Positions 10,290 to 19,226 of a stretch of 64,000 bases of DNA are shown here, piece after piece. Position numbers and translations under genes: made by a program. The DNA is from Sphingobacteriales bacterium 16-39-50 (GTDB taxonomy: Bacteria; Bacteroidota; Bacteroidia; Sphingobacteriales; Sphingobacteriaceae). Numbering within the stretch: position 1 is the first letter of the stretch; the number at the start of each line of letters is the position of its first letter. Where the stretch lies: positions 186,001 through 250,000 of the forward strand of contig NCHA01000001.1 in the NCBI GenBank assembly GCA_002257025.1, given 5' to 3'. The notes under the pieces were generated by a model. It was not told where the DNA came from. It searched no databases and worked only from the letters and a program-made list of their open reading frames with translations.

Positions 10290-11171
10290 ATGCGCTCAAA
10301 ATTAATCAAAAATATAGCATTGATAAGATTCATTAACGTTTTACTGACAGTCCTTATTTTCTCATGTCAAATTGCTTCTGCTAATTTTGCTAGTGATACC
10401 CCATATCGGATAAAAACTATTGTTGTTGATGCAGGGCATGGTGGTCATGATGGTGCGACTAAGGGTCTCTTTTCCAGGGAAAAAGATATCGCACTGCAGG
10501 TAGCACTTCGTTTGGGAAAAGCAATTGAAGAGAATTTAAAAGACGTTAAAGTTATATATACGCGTACTACCGATGTTTTTGTTCCTCTTTATGAGCGGAT
10601 TGGTATAGCTAATCGAAATAAGGCAGATTTGTTCATTTCTATTCACTGCAATTCAATGCCGATAAAAAAAGTGATCAGCGGATACCGTAAGGATAGTCGT
10701 GGTCGCCGTATTCCTATTTATAAGACAGTACAAAGTACATCCACTAAAGGCGTAGAAACTTTTGTTTCAGGATTTGGACGTCTGGATGAGCAGGATGTTG
10801 TTATGCGTGAAAATGAATCTATCCTTCTCGAGAAAGATTATAAAGACAATTATGAAGGTTATGACCCGAAAGATCCGGAAAGTATAATTCTATTATCTTT
10901 GATGAAAAATGCATTCAGAGAACAAAGTATAAAGCTGGCATCTTTTATGCAGGATGAATATATTCTGAGTGGAAGAATTGACAGAGGCGTCAAGGAACAA
11001 AGTCTGGCAGTTTTAGCCCGGGCTGGAATGCCGGCCGTTCTTACAGAGATTGGTTTTGTTTCAAATCCTGAGGAGGAAGAGTACATGAATTCTGAATTAG
11101 GACAAAATGAAATTGTTGGCAACTTATTGAAAGCAATTCAGACATATAAAAAACAAGCAGAGCTTGAATAA
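10290..11171 (+). CDS. N-acetylmuramoyl-L-alanine amidase (Amidase_3)
   Basis: 293 residues from MRSKLIKNIALI. An N-terminal hydrophobic segment ends in a likely signal cleavage (SCQIASANFA), followed by a zinc amidase domain: VVDAGHGGHDGA (zinc His), FISIHCNS (second His) and a glutamate in AVLTEIGFVSN. It cuts the bond between muramic acid and the stem peptide in the periplasm during cell separation. An ATG at 10254 would add 12 residues without a signal-like pattern and precedes the promoter. The insertion GYRKDSRGRRIPIY is common in Bacteroidota members. Confidence 0.87.
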   Translation: MRSKLIKNIALIRFINVLLTVLIFSCQIASANFASDTPYRIKTIVVDAGHGGHDGATKGLFSREKDIALQVALRLGKAIEENLKDVKVIYTRTTDVFVPLYERIGIANRNKADLFISIHCNSMPIKKVISGYRKDSRGRRIPIYKTVQSTSTKGVETFVSGFGRLDEQDVVMRENESILLEKDYKDNYEGYDPKDPESIILLSLMKNAFREQSIKLASFMQDEYILSGRIDRGVKEQSLAVLARAGMPAVLTEIGFVSNPEEEEYMNSELGQNEIVGNLLKAIQTYKKQAELE

Positions 11172-11267
11172 TCAATATTTTGCAATCAGATACATTCAAA
11201 TGATGGTCATCTGAATATTATTACATATCCTGTTATGATTTGAGACGGATAAAACAATACTAGATTA

Positions 11268-12212
11268 ATGAAAATAACAAACGAAACCAAAGTAGGTGTA
11301 TTGGCGGCAGTAGCCATAACCGTATTAATTGTAGGTTATAGCTTCCTCAAAGGTAATGATGTATTTTCACGTGAGAATGAATTTTATGCCATTTACACCC
11401 GAGTTGACGGATTGACAGTATCAAAGCCTGTATTGGTGAATGGATATCAGATTGGTCGGGTTTCAAGTTTGACACTGCAGCCTGACGGGAGAATACTCGT
11501 CCAATTTAAAGTCGACCCTGAATACGCAATCCCAAAAAATACAATAGCGAAATTAGAGAGTACAGATCTTCTTGGAGGAAAAGCAATTGTTTTTGAACTG
11601 GGAAATGGCAGTGATTTTGCTGCAGATGGAGATACACTAAACGCTAATGTTAAAAAGGATTTAATGGATCAGGTTGAGCCTGTACAGAAAAAAGCTGAAC
11701 AGATTATTGCAAGAATGGATTCGGTACTAACTTCAGTTAACAATACTCTAAATCCTGAATTTCAAAGGAATTTTGACCGTAGTTTTGCAAGTATAGCCAG
11801 GACACTGGAAACACTAGAGAAAACCACACGTACGGTAGATGGTCTTGTAACTAATCAAAGTTCAAAAATATCTGGCATTATGACTAATCTGGAGTCTATT
11901 TCTGCCAACTTCAAGAACAACAACGCAACTATTACTAAAATTGTTGATAATTTTGAAAAGATTTCAGATGATGTTGCCAAGGCTAATTTCGCCCAAACTA
12001 TCACTGAAGCGAATAAAGCGGTTGCTGATCTGCAAACTGTTATAAATAAAGTAAATTCTGGAAACGGTACCTTAGGTCAGCTAATTAATGATGAGCGTAT
12101 GTATAATAATCTGAACAATGCCGCTGCAAATCTGGATAAATTAATGATCGACCTGAAAGCGAATCCAAAACGTTATGTAAGTTTCTCGGTTTTCGGAGGT
12201 AAGAAAGATTAA
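11268..12212 (+). CDS. MCE/MlaD-family lipid-transport protein
   Basis: 314 residues: one N-terminal transmembrane anchor (residues about 9-28, GVLAAVAITVLIVGYSFL), one MCE domain (VNGYQIGRVSSLTL and LLGGKAIVFELG) and a long C-terminal helical, coiled-coil-rich tail. MCE proteins form periplasmic rings or tubes that carry phospholipids between membranes. The usual partners (MlaE permease, MlaF ATPase) are not adjacent; in many Bacteroidota they lie elsewhere. It follows the amidase by 96 bases on the same strand. Confidence 0.82.
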   Translation: MKITNETKVGVLAAVAITVLIVGYSFLKGNDVFSRENEFYAIYTRVDGLTVSKPVLVNGYQIGRVSSLTLQPDGRILVQFKVDPEYAIPKNTIAKLESTDLLGGKAIVFELGNGSDFAADGDTLNANVKKDLMDQVEPVQKKAEQIIARMDSVLTSVNNTLNPEFQRNFDRSFASIARTLETLEKTTRTVDGLVTNQSSKISGIMTNLESISANFKNNNATITKIVDNFEKISDDVAKANFAQTITEANKAVADLQTVINKVNSGNGTLGQLINDERMYNNLNNAAANLDKLMIDLKANPKRYVSFSVFGGKKD

Positions 12213-12219
12213 TTATGAA

Positions 12220-13131
12220 TTAAATCTGAAAGGTTTGTCCTTCAACTGCGAGTAAAGTTTCAGGAAATATACTTTTTGCTTCTTCCAGCAAGGGTTCCAG
12301 TTCGCGATACCGGGCTGAAAAATGACCGACCAGCAGTTTTTTCGCATTTGCTTTTAATGCAACTTCACCGGCCTGAAGTGCCGTTGTGTGAAATGTTTCC
12401 TCTGCCCTCTCAAGCATATCATTCATAAAAGTCGCTTCGTGATATAACATATCTACCTTGGAAATATAATCCAAATATTTCCAGCTGCAAATTGTATCAG
12501 AGCAATAAGCATAGGTTTTAGGCTGATCAGCTTCCGTAGTTAATTCTTCTGCAGAGTATACTTTTCCCTTCTTGTCTGTAAAGCTCAGGCCCTTTTTAAT
12601 CAGGGGTATCATTTCCGGGGGAATTGACAAATCATCGATCTTTGATTTGATCATCTTTCTGAGTCTTTGCTTTTCAGAAAATAAAAATCCGGTACATGGT
12701 ATTCTATGATCTAATGGAAAGCTGTCTACTACAACATCATAACTTTCAAATATTCTGTATCGTTTGTCGTCAGCAGTGGGTCTGAAGTTTATTGGATATC
12801 TGAGGATCGTTTGAGAATGTTTGAATTGCAGATCAATAATTTCCTTTAATTCTGCAGGTCCGAAAATATCCATAGGTTTGGTACGCCCGTTTAAATGCAG
12901 AGAAGATAAAAGGCCTACCAGGCCTAGGTAATGATCACCATGTAAATGGCTGATGAAAATCTGGTCGATCCGGTTTGCCTTCAGACCAAAGTTTAGTAAT
13001 TGATTTTGTGTGGCTTCTCCGCAATCGATGAGAATATACTTCTCATTAACATTTAATAACTGGGCTGATGGGTTTCGATTGAATATCGGAGTTGAAGAAC
13101 TGCTGCCCAAAATAGTGACTTCAAATTTCAT
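12220..13131 (-). CDS. rnz: Ribonuclease Z
   Basis: 303 residues, metallo-beta-lactamase fold. The zinc motif is SHLHGDHYLGL (H62, H64, D66, H67); further ligands appear in YHEATFMND and GHFSARY. RNase Z trims the 3' ends of tRNA precursors. This fits the window: the tRNA-Arg and tRNA-Pro genes here lack an encoded CCA and need 3' trimming. The end abuts the convergent MCE gene. Confidence 0.9.
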   Translation of the reverse strand: MKFEVTILGSSSSTPIFNRNPSAQLLNVNEKYILIDCGEATQNQLLNFGLKANRIDQIFISHLHGDHYLGLVGLLSSLHLNGRTKPMDIFGPAELKEIIDLQFKHSQTILRYPINFRPTADDKRYRIFESYDVVVDSFPLDHRIPCTGFLFSEKQRLRKMIKSKIDDLSIPPEMIPLIKKGLSFTDKKGKVYSAEELTTEADQPKTYAYCSDTICSWKYLDYISKVDMLYHEATFMNDMLERAEETFHTTALQAGEVALKANAKKLLVGHFSARYRELEPLLEEAKSIFPETLLAVEGQTFQI

Positions 13132-13156
13132 GAGCAGTTATATTGGTAGTATTCTT

Positions 13157-13528
13157 TCAGTTCCTTTTTAATTCTTTTTCAATCTCTTCCATAAAAATAA
13201 GATCAATACCTTCATCTACAGATCCAACAATATTCAGAATATTCTCAAGCTGTGAAATAGCAATCAACCTGGAGATATTTTCATTGATTCCTGTCAGAAT
13301 AAAAATACCATCTGAGTTTTTACAAATTCTATGTCCAACCAGCAAGCTGCTCAAACCAGAAGAATCAGAGTATTTGACATTTGAAAGATCCAGAATGATA
13401 TTTCGCTGACCTTCTGTGTTACTGAGAATAAGCTCAGATTTAAGCTGAGGCGAAATTAAACTGTTTAGTTTATTCTCATTCAGCTTAATTAAAACGTATT
13501 TTTCGTGTTTATCTACAGTGAATTTCAT
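13157..13528 (-). CDS. STAS-domain protein (anti-sigma factor antagonist type)
   Basis: 123 residues with a single STAS fold: LNSLISPQLKSEL, then NIILDLSNVKYSDSSGLSSLL, where the serine pair (SDSSG) is the usual phosphorylation site. Family members bind anti-sigma kinases and release sigma factors, or act as scaffolds. No kinase or phosphatase partner is near. Lies 25 bases upstream of rnz and on the same strand, so they may be co-transcribed. Confidence 0.8.
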   Translation of the reverse strand: MKFTVDKHEKYVLIKLNENKLNSLISPQLKSELILSNTEGQRNIILDLSNVKYSDSSGLSSLLVGHRICKNSDGIFILTGINENISRLIAISQLENILNIVGSVDEGIDLIFMEEIEKELKRN

Positions 13529-13571
13529 AGTCTTAAAGTTAATTAAACAATAGCTATTTACAATAAAATAA

Positions 13572-14519
13572 TTAACTCAACCTATTGATGGCTTCAATTA
13601 TGTTGTTCTCAACCCTTTTAAGCGCATTTGAATGATCGTGTTTAATGAACTTATCACCGGTAATTTGTTCATATAGTTCGATGTATCTATCTGAGATAGA
13701 TTTAACAAACTCCGGTGTCATTTCTGGGATTAATTGATCTTCTTTACCTTGAAATCCATTATCAATCAGCCATTTACGAACAAACTCCTTTGATAACTGC
13801 TTTTGCTGTTCATTGTTCTTCTGACGTTCTTCATAACCTTCTTTGTAAAAATAACGGGAAGAATCGGGTGTATGAATTTCATCAATGAGATGAATTTTAC
13901 TATCGGCCTTTCCAAATTCGTACTTTGTATCTACGAGTATTAATCCCTGATCTGCAGCCATTTCGGTTCCTCTCTGGAACAATGCACGGGTATATTTTTC
14001 AAGTTGAATATAGTCCTCCTCAGATACAATATTTCTACTCAGAATTTCCTCTCTAGAAATATCCTCATCATGTCCTACTGAAGCTTTGGTAGTAGGCGTA
14101 ATAATTGGTACAGGTAATTTATCATTTTCTTTAAGTCCTTCCGGAAGGCTTACCCCGCAAACAGAACGTTTGCCTGATTGGTATTCACGCCATGCATGCC
14201 CGGCAAGATAGCCTCTTATCACCATTTCTACTTTAAAAGGGTCGCATATTTTACCAATTGTTACATTTGGGTCAGGTACATCCAGTACCCAGTTGGGGAC
14301 AATATCCTGAGTTGCAGCCAGGAATTTAGCTGCAATTTGATTCAGAACCTGACCTTTAAAAGGAATAGGTTCTGGTAGCACCACATCGAATGCTGAAATC
14401 CTGTCGGTAACCACCATTACCAGAAAATTATTTTCGATTGTATAAACATCACGGACTTTCCCTTTATAAAACTTGCTTTGACCAGGCAAATTAAAGTGTG
14501 TTTCTTTTATAGCACTCAT
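13572..14519 (-). CDS. purC: Phosphoribosylaminoimidazole-succinocarboxamide synthase
   Basis: 315 residues. SAICAR synthetase signatures are clear: [33 protein letters not shown], the [20 protein letters not shown] segment (here [10 protein letters not shown]), [13 protein letters not shown] and [12 protein letters not shown]. It joins CAIR and aspartate using ATP in purine synthesis. The long form of about 315 residues is the usual one in Bacteroidota. Confidence 0.94.
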   Translation of the reverse strand: MSAIKETHFNLPGQSKFYKGKVRDVYTIENNFLVMVVTDRISAFDVVLPEPIPFKGQVLNQIAAKFLAATQDIVPNWVLDVPDPNVTIGKICDPFKVEMVIRGYLAGHAWREYQSGKRSVCGVSLPEGLKENDKLPVPIITPTTKASVGHDEDISREEILSRNIVSEEDYIQLEKYTRALFQRGTEMAADQGLILVDTKYEFGKADSKIHLIDEIHTPDSSRYFYKEGYEERQKNNEQQKQLSKEFVRKWLIDNGFQGKEDQLIPEMTPEFVKSISDRYIELYEQITGDKFIKHDHSNALKRVENNIIEAINRLS

Positions 14520-14580
14520 TTAGGTAGCTTATTTGATTTGATTGTAAAGGTCTGAAAATAGAACTAAGCCAGGAAAATTA

Positions 14581-15543
14581 TTATTGGATATCTCCGTAGG
14601 CTCTCAAAATGTTTTTAACAAGTTTATGCCTTACCACATCATCTCCGTTAAGATAAATAATTTCTATACCCTTAATCTCTCCAAGAATCCTCAATGCTGT
14701 ATTAAGACCTGATTGCTGCTTTCTGGGTAAATCGATCTGAGTTACATCTCCTGTGACTATGAATTTGGCAGTTGGACCCATACGGGTCAGGAACATTTTT
14801 AATTGAAGATCAGTTGCATTTTGAGCTTCATCCAGAATCACAAAGCAATTATCCAGTGTTCGACCGCGCATGAATGCGAGCGGGGCGATCTCAATAGTCC
14901 TGTTTTCGAGAAAAACTTTTAGTTTGTCAGCAGGAATCATATCATCAAGTGCATCGTAAAGCGGACGCAGATATGGATCAATTTTTTCTTTCAAATCTCC
15001 GGGAAGAAAACCAAGGTTCTCTCCTGCTTCAACAGCAGGTCTAGTTAATATGATACGCTTTATCTCCTTGTTTTTCAACGCTCTAACAGCTAATGCGACT
15101 GCAGTATAGGTTTTACCTGTACCAGCTGGCCCGATTGCAAAAATGATATCATTTTTACTGATACTGTCAACCATCTTGCGCTGATTGGCAGTTCTTGCTT
15201 TAACCACAATACCATTTGGACCAAAGACGATAGCCTCAGCCCCCGCACCGCTCTTTGCTACTGCATTTTCTGGATCTGCAATGACCTGAATACTGGTTCC
15301 TAAAAGCTGTTCAAGATTACTTACTGTAAGGGTTTGGAATTTATCAACATGATTAATTATCTCCTGGAATTTCTGTGAAAAAAGATTCAACTCTTTGTCG
15401 TCACCAAGTACTTTGACCTCATTACCTCTAGCTACAATCTTTATTTTGGGGAAATGCTTTTTGAATATTTCAAAATACTCATTATTTGCTCCCCATATAA
15501 CAACAGGGTCAACATTTTCGATGCTCAGATTCAGTTCGTTCAA
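14581..15543 (-). CDS. PhoH-like ATPase
   Basis: 320 residues. Walker A is AIGPAGTGKTYTAVA (about 136-150) and Walker B is CFVILDEAQN; VTGDVTQIDLP follows as the sensor motif. An N-terminal KH-like region precedes the ATPase. PhoH proteins of this length are linked to RNA handling and ribosome maturation; the exact role is not established by the sequence. Confidence 0.88.
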   Translation of the reverse strand: MNELNLSIENVDPVVIWGANNEYFEIFKKHFPKIKIVARGNEVKVLGDDKELNLFSQKFQEIINHVDKFQTLTVSNLEQLLGTSIQVIADPENAVAKSGAGAEAIVFGPNGIVVKARTANQRKMVDSISKNDIIFAIGPAGTGKTYTAVALAVRALKNKEIKRIILTRPAVEAGENLGFLPGDLKEKIDPYLRPLYDALDDMIPADKLKVFLENRTIEIAPLAFMRGRTLDNCFVILDEAQNATDLQLKMFLTRMGPTAKFIVTGDVTQIDLPRKQQSGLNTALRILGEIKGIEIIYLNGDDVVRHKLVKNILRAYGDIQ

Positions 15544-15647
15544 GTTGTGCTTATTTTTAGTACAGAGGGTGATTATTTGAGATTAAAATTCAATATTTGT
15601 ACCGTTATTATCTATCGCAAGAATAACAATAAATATTCACATTTTAA

Positions 15648-16427
15648 ATGGCAATAATTACTTTAACTACCGATTTAGGGTATAAAGATTTTTATCAGGC
15701 TGCTCTTAAAGGAAGTATACTTAACCAGTTTGCAACAGCCAATATTGTGGATATCAGTCATGACATTTCAGCCTTCAACATTCCTCAGGCTGCCTTCATA
15801 TTAAAGAATTCATTTCACTATTTTCCAAAGGGAACGGTACATCTGATTGGTATAGATTCGGTATTTAACGAAAAGACAAAATATCTCGCTTTAAAATACA
15901 GGGATCATTACTTTGTAGGTTCTGATAATGGTATTTTTTCGTTGCTGTTCGATGAGGAGCCTTCAGAAATTGTGGAGCTAAATATTATGCAGGACCTAAA
16001 ATACCTGCATTTTCCGCTTTCAGATATTTTTCCGAAAGCAGCAAGTCATCTGGCAAAAGGCGGCAAATTGCAGGATATTGGAATTCCAGTTTCAGGCATT
16101 GAAGAAAAGATGACTCTACAACCTGTGATCGAAAGGGATATCATTCGGGGAAGTGTGATCTATATCGACTCTTTTCAAAATATTATTACAAATATCACAA
16201 AGGAAGTATTTACCAGGGTTCAGCAGAACCGTAGTTTTACTCTTTATTTTAAAAGAAATGAGTCAATCAGTCAATTAAGCTGGCATTATAACGAAGTTCC
16301 GGAAGGTGAAAAGCTTTGTCTTTTTGGGATAAGCAACCATCTTGAAATAGCTATTAACAAGGGCAATGCCAGCGGTTTACTTGGACTAAATCTGAATGAT
16401 ATTGTCAGAATCGAATTCAAATCATGA
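15648..16427 (+). CDS. SAM hydroxide adenosyltransferase (DUF62 family)
   Basis: 259 residues with ITLTTDLGYKDFYQAALKG at the N-terminus (the Asp that binds the ribose) and YFVGSDNGIFSLL. This is the family of SAM-dependent chlorinase/fluorinase-like enzymes; the common bacterial members hydrolyse SAM to adenosine and methionine, using hydroxide instead of a halide. It is divergent from phoH and overlaps the next gene by 4 bases. Confidence 0.85.
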   Translation: MAIITLTTDLGYKDFYQAALKGSILNQFATANIVDISHDISAFNIPQAAFILKNSFHYFPKGTVHLIGIDSVFNEKTKYLALKYRDHYFVGSDNGIFSLLFDEEPSEIVELNIMQDLKYLHFPLSDIFPKAASHLAKGGKLQDIGIPVSGIEEKMTLQPVIERDIIRGSVIYIDSFQNIITNITKEVFTRVQQNRSFTLYFKRNESISQLSWHYNEVPEGEKLCLFGISNHLEIAINKGNASGLLGLNLNDIVRIEFKS

Positions 16428-16708
16428 TTACCAGAGTTGTTAAAATGACTTTTAAGCCCGAAAGCGTGCAGGGCTTTAAAGAAATTTTCTATGCTTCCCA
16501 AAAGCTGATATGTGGGTTTGATGGATGTAACCGGGTTGATTTAATGAGAGACCTGAATAATGAATGCGTATTTTTTACGCTGAGCTACTGGGACAGTGAA
16601 GAGGATCTGAATTCATACAGACAATCCTATCTGTTTAAGAACACCTGGTCAAAAGTAAAACCTCTGTTTTCTGAAAAAGCAGAAGCCTGGAGCTTAATTT
16701 CCAGCTAA
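16424..16708 (+). CDS. Antibiotic biosynthesis monooxygenase (ABM)-like small protein
   Basis: 94 residues with the ferredoxin-like ABM pattern: VVKMTFKPESVQGF, a central FDGCNRVDLMRD, and FTLSYWDSEEDLNSYRQS. Such proteins are dimeric; some are quinone or heme monooxygenases, many are of unknown role. The start overlaps the stop of the SAM hydrolase (ATGA), indicating translational coupling. Confidence 0.75.
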   Translation: MITRVVKMTFKPESVQGFKEIFYASQKLICGFDGCNRVDLMRDLNNECVFFTLSYWDSEEDLNSYRQSYLFKNTWSKVKPLFSEKAEAWSLISS

Positions 16709-16719
16709 TATTAATCATT

Positions 16720-17259
16720 ATGAAGTTTATTTGGATCATCTCAATTATTCTGACTGTAGGAATTACCCAGGTTTCAGCTCAGAGTGATAGTTCAGCGTAT
16801 GAAACACAGCGAAAAAAAATTAATCAACTTCTTGAAGAACGAAGTAGCAGATTTGGACAATACGAAAGCAGTCTGGGAAAACGAAGCGGAATATTCGGGT
16901 TAAAAACCAAGAAAGATATGCAGTTTTCAAATGACATCCTTAGGCAAATTGTATTGACAGATAATGATATTTTTTCTGAACTCAAGATACTCCTTGATTA
17001 CAAGGATTTTGAAAAGCAGCAGGTTGAGACAAGGGCTGAAACAGTTGAGGGACGAATTGATAGATTTCAAACCACAATTACTGGCCTTCAACAGGAAAAT
17101 GAAAAACTAAGAAAGGAGTCAGAGAAAAATATTGCCGCTTACGACAAGCAAATAATTTATTTGCTAATACTTATTCTCTCCCTATTTGTGTCAATATGGT
17201 ATATATTCAAACTAAAAAAATTACCAAAGATTGATATGCCCGGCAAAAATAATGCTTAA
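16720..17259 (+). CDS. Secreted/membrane protein of unknown function with coiled coil
   Basis: 179 residues: signal peptide (cleaved near VSAQ), a charged helical region, a coiled coil over about residues 105-142, and a single C-terminal transmembrane helix (IYLLILILSLFVSIWYIF) followed by a basic tail. The layout suggests a periplasmic coiled-coil protein anchored at its C-terminus. I do not recognise the family. It is 11 bases after the ABM gene, so likely the third gene of the same operon. Confidence 0.7.
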   Translation: MKFIWIISIILTVGITQVSAQSDSSAYETQRKKINQLLEERSSRFGQYESSLGKRSGIFGLKTKKDMQFSNDILRQIVLTDNDIFSELKILLDYKDFEKQQVETRAETVEGRIDRFQTTITGLQQENEKLRKESEKNIAAYDKQIIYLLILILSLFVSIWYIFKLKKLPKIDMPGKNNA

Positions 17260-17266
17260 ATAAAGC

Positions 17267-17274
17267 TAATTTTG
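17267..17274 (+). promoter_or_regulatory. -7 promoter element of the ABC exporter gene
   Basis: TAATTTTG matches TAnnTTTG 39 bases before the ATG at 17313, giving this gene its own promoter. Confidence 0.5.
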
Positions 17275-17312
17275 GGAATCCCGTTTATCGGGGAAAATAC
17301 TATTACGAAAAG

Positions 17313-19190
17313 ATGGCACGTGCTCGATTAAACAGCGGTAACGCTCAGGCTGAAGAACTCCCCAAAGCAAAAATCAATAAAGAAAGTATTAAACAGGTAA
17401 TGAGATTATTAAGTTATCTCAAACCGTATCGTACAAAATTTTTTCTCGGCTTAATATGCCTGATACTTTCGAGTGCCAGTTCATTTTTGTTTCCACTATT
17501 AATGGGAAGATTGATTGGGACTGGTGCTCAGGCAGAACAGGGTGGAAAGATGGTTCCAAGTGAGATTTTGGATGTTTTTCCAACTGATATTAACACAGTA
17601 GCCCTTACCCTATTGGCAGTATTGTTTATTCAGGCGATCTTTTCATATTTCAGGATCAATTGGTTTGTTGAAGTGGCAGAAAAAGGTCTTGCGGATATTC
17701 GTCGGGATACCTATCATAAGCTTATCACCCTACCCATGAATTTTTTCTCCCAGAGGCGTGTCGGAGAGTTGAATAGCCGCCTTTCAGCGGATCTTTCGCA
17801 GATACAAGACGCTATAACTACCACTCTGGCTGAAATGATCAGACAAATTATAATTTTTATCGGCGGAATTACTTTTCTGATTCTGGTATCCGGTAAACTT
17901 ACTCTTATGCTTTTAGCTGTACTACCAATTCTGGTAGTCGTTGCAGTTACCTTTGGAAAGTTCATTCGGAAAATTTCGAGGCAGGCACAGGATAAATTGG
18001 CTGAATCAAATACTATTGTCGAAGAAACACTGCAGGGTATTTCTAATGTAAAGGCATTTGTAAATGAATCTTTTGAAGTCGGCAGATATAATAAAAGTGT
18101 ACGAGAGGTTGTTAAGATCGCCATGCGCGGGGCAAAATTCAGAGGTATATTTGCTTCATTTATAGTTTTTTGTCTGTTTGGAACCATTGTTTCAGTAGTT
18201 TGGTATGGGTCTCACCTGGTTCAGACCGGTGAAATCAGCATCGCCAGTATGTTCACATTTATCTTACTTTCAACTTTTGTTGGAGCAGCGATGGGAAGTT
18301 TCCCTGAATTATACGCTACGATGCAAAAAGCCTTTGGAGCAAGTGAGCGGGTTTTAGAAATACTTGCTGAAGAGAATGAACCGATCTCAATGGAGCAGGA
18401 AAAGAATGCTATTCATCAAAGGATACATGGAAATTTAGATTTTCAGAATGTAGTCTTCTCCTACCCTTCCAGAAAGGAAATTACTGTGTTAAATGGAGTA
18501 TCATTTGAGGCAAAAAAGGGAGAAAAAGTGGCAATTATAGGCCCCAGTGGTGCAGGAAAATCTACAATCGCAGGATTAATACTTCGCTTTTATGAAACTC
18601 AGTCGGGTTCATTACTGTTTGATGGTATTCCTTCGACTGAATTTTCCCTGACGGACATTCGGAATCAGGTAGCTATTGTACCTCAGGATGTCTTGTTATT
18701 TGGTGGTACTATACGTGAAAACATTGCTTATGGCAGATTAAACGCCAATGAAGAAGATATACTCATGGCTGCAAGGCGAGCAAATGCTCATGAATTTATA
18801 AGCGGTTTCCCTGAAGGATATGATACGCTTGTTGGTGAACGCGGGGTTAAACTTTCTGGCGGACAACGTCAGCGAATTGCTATAGCACGGGCACTTTTGA
18901 AAGATCCGGCATTACTGATACTTGATGAAGCTACTTCATCTCTGGATTCCGAGTCAGAACGTCTGGTGCAGGAAGCATTGGAGGAGTTAATGAAGAACCG
19001 GACCTCCATCATCATTGCCCATCGGCTTTCAACCATACGCGAAGCCGACAAAATTATTGTCCTGGAGAAGGGTAAGGTTATAGAGAGTGGAAAACATTCT
19101 GAATTGATAAAAAATGAAGGTGGATTATATCGTTACCTGAGTCAGTTACAACTCGAAATTCAGGAGCCGGAAGAAAAAAATATTATTTAA
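17313..19190 (+). CDS. ABC exporter, fused membrane and ATPase domains (MsbA/multidrug type)
   Basis: 625 residues. An N-terminal six-helix transmembrane domain (residues about 35-340) is followed by an ATPase domain with Walker A GPSGAGKST, Q-loop VPQDVLLFGG, signature LSGGQRQR, Walker B LLILDEATSS and H-loop IIAHRLST. The half-transporter would work as a homodimer in the inner membrane. The family includes lipid A flippase MsbA and multidrug exporters; the sequence does not separate these. An insert GTGAQAEQGGKMVP lies in the first periplasmic loop. Confidence 0.9.
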   Translation: MARARLNSGNAQAEELPKAKINKESIKQVMRLLSYLKPYRTKFFLGLICLILSSASSFLFPLLMGRLIGTGAQAEQGGKMVPSEILDVFPTDINTVALTLLAVLFIQAIFSYFRINWFVEVAEKGLADIRRDTYHKLITLPMNFFSQRRVGELNSRLSADLSQIQDAITTTLAEMIRQIIIFIGGITFLILVSGKLTLMLLAVLPILVVVAVTFGKFIRKISRQAQDKLAESNTIVEETLQGISNVKAFVNESFEVGRYNKSVREVVKIAMRGAKFRGIFASFIVFCLFGTIVSVVWYGSHLVQTGEISIASMFTFILLSTFVGAAMGSFPELYATMQKAFGASERVLEILAEENEPISMEQEKNAIHQRIHGNLDFQNVVFSYPSRKEITVLNGVSFEAKKGEKVAIIGPSGAGKSTIAGLILRFYETQSGSLLFDGIPSTEFSLTDIRNQVAIVPQDVLLFGGTIRENIAYGRLNANEEDILMAARRANAHEFISGFPEGYDTLVGERGVKLSGGQRQRIAIARALLKDPALLILDEATSSLDSESERLVQEALEELMKNRTSIIIAHRLSTIREADKIIVLEKGKVIESGKHSELIKNEGGLYRYLSQLQLEIQEPEEKNII

Positions 19191-19226
19191 GCTGCATTCT
19201 ATTGATTGCCAGCCTTTTAGAGATTT

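Noticed and set aside
17714..18187. 157-codon minus-strand ORF inside the MsbA-like exporter
   Set aside because: Antisense shadow of a well-supported gene, no motif.
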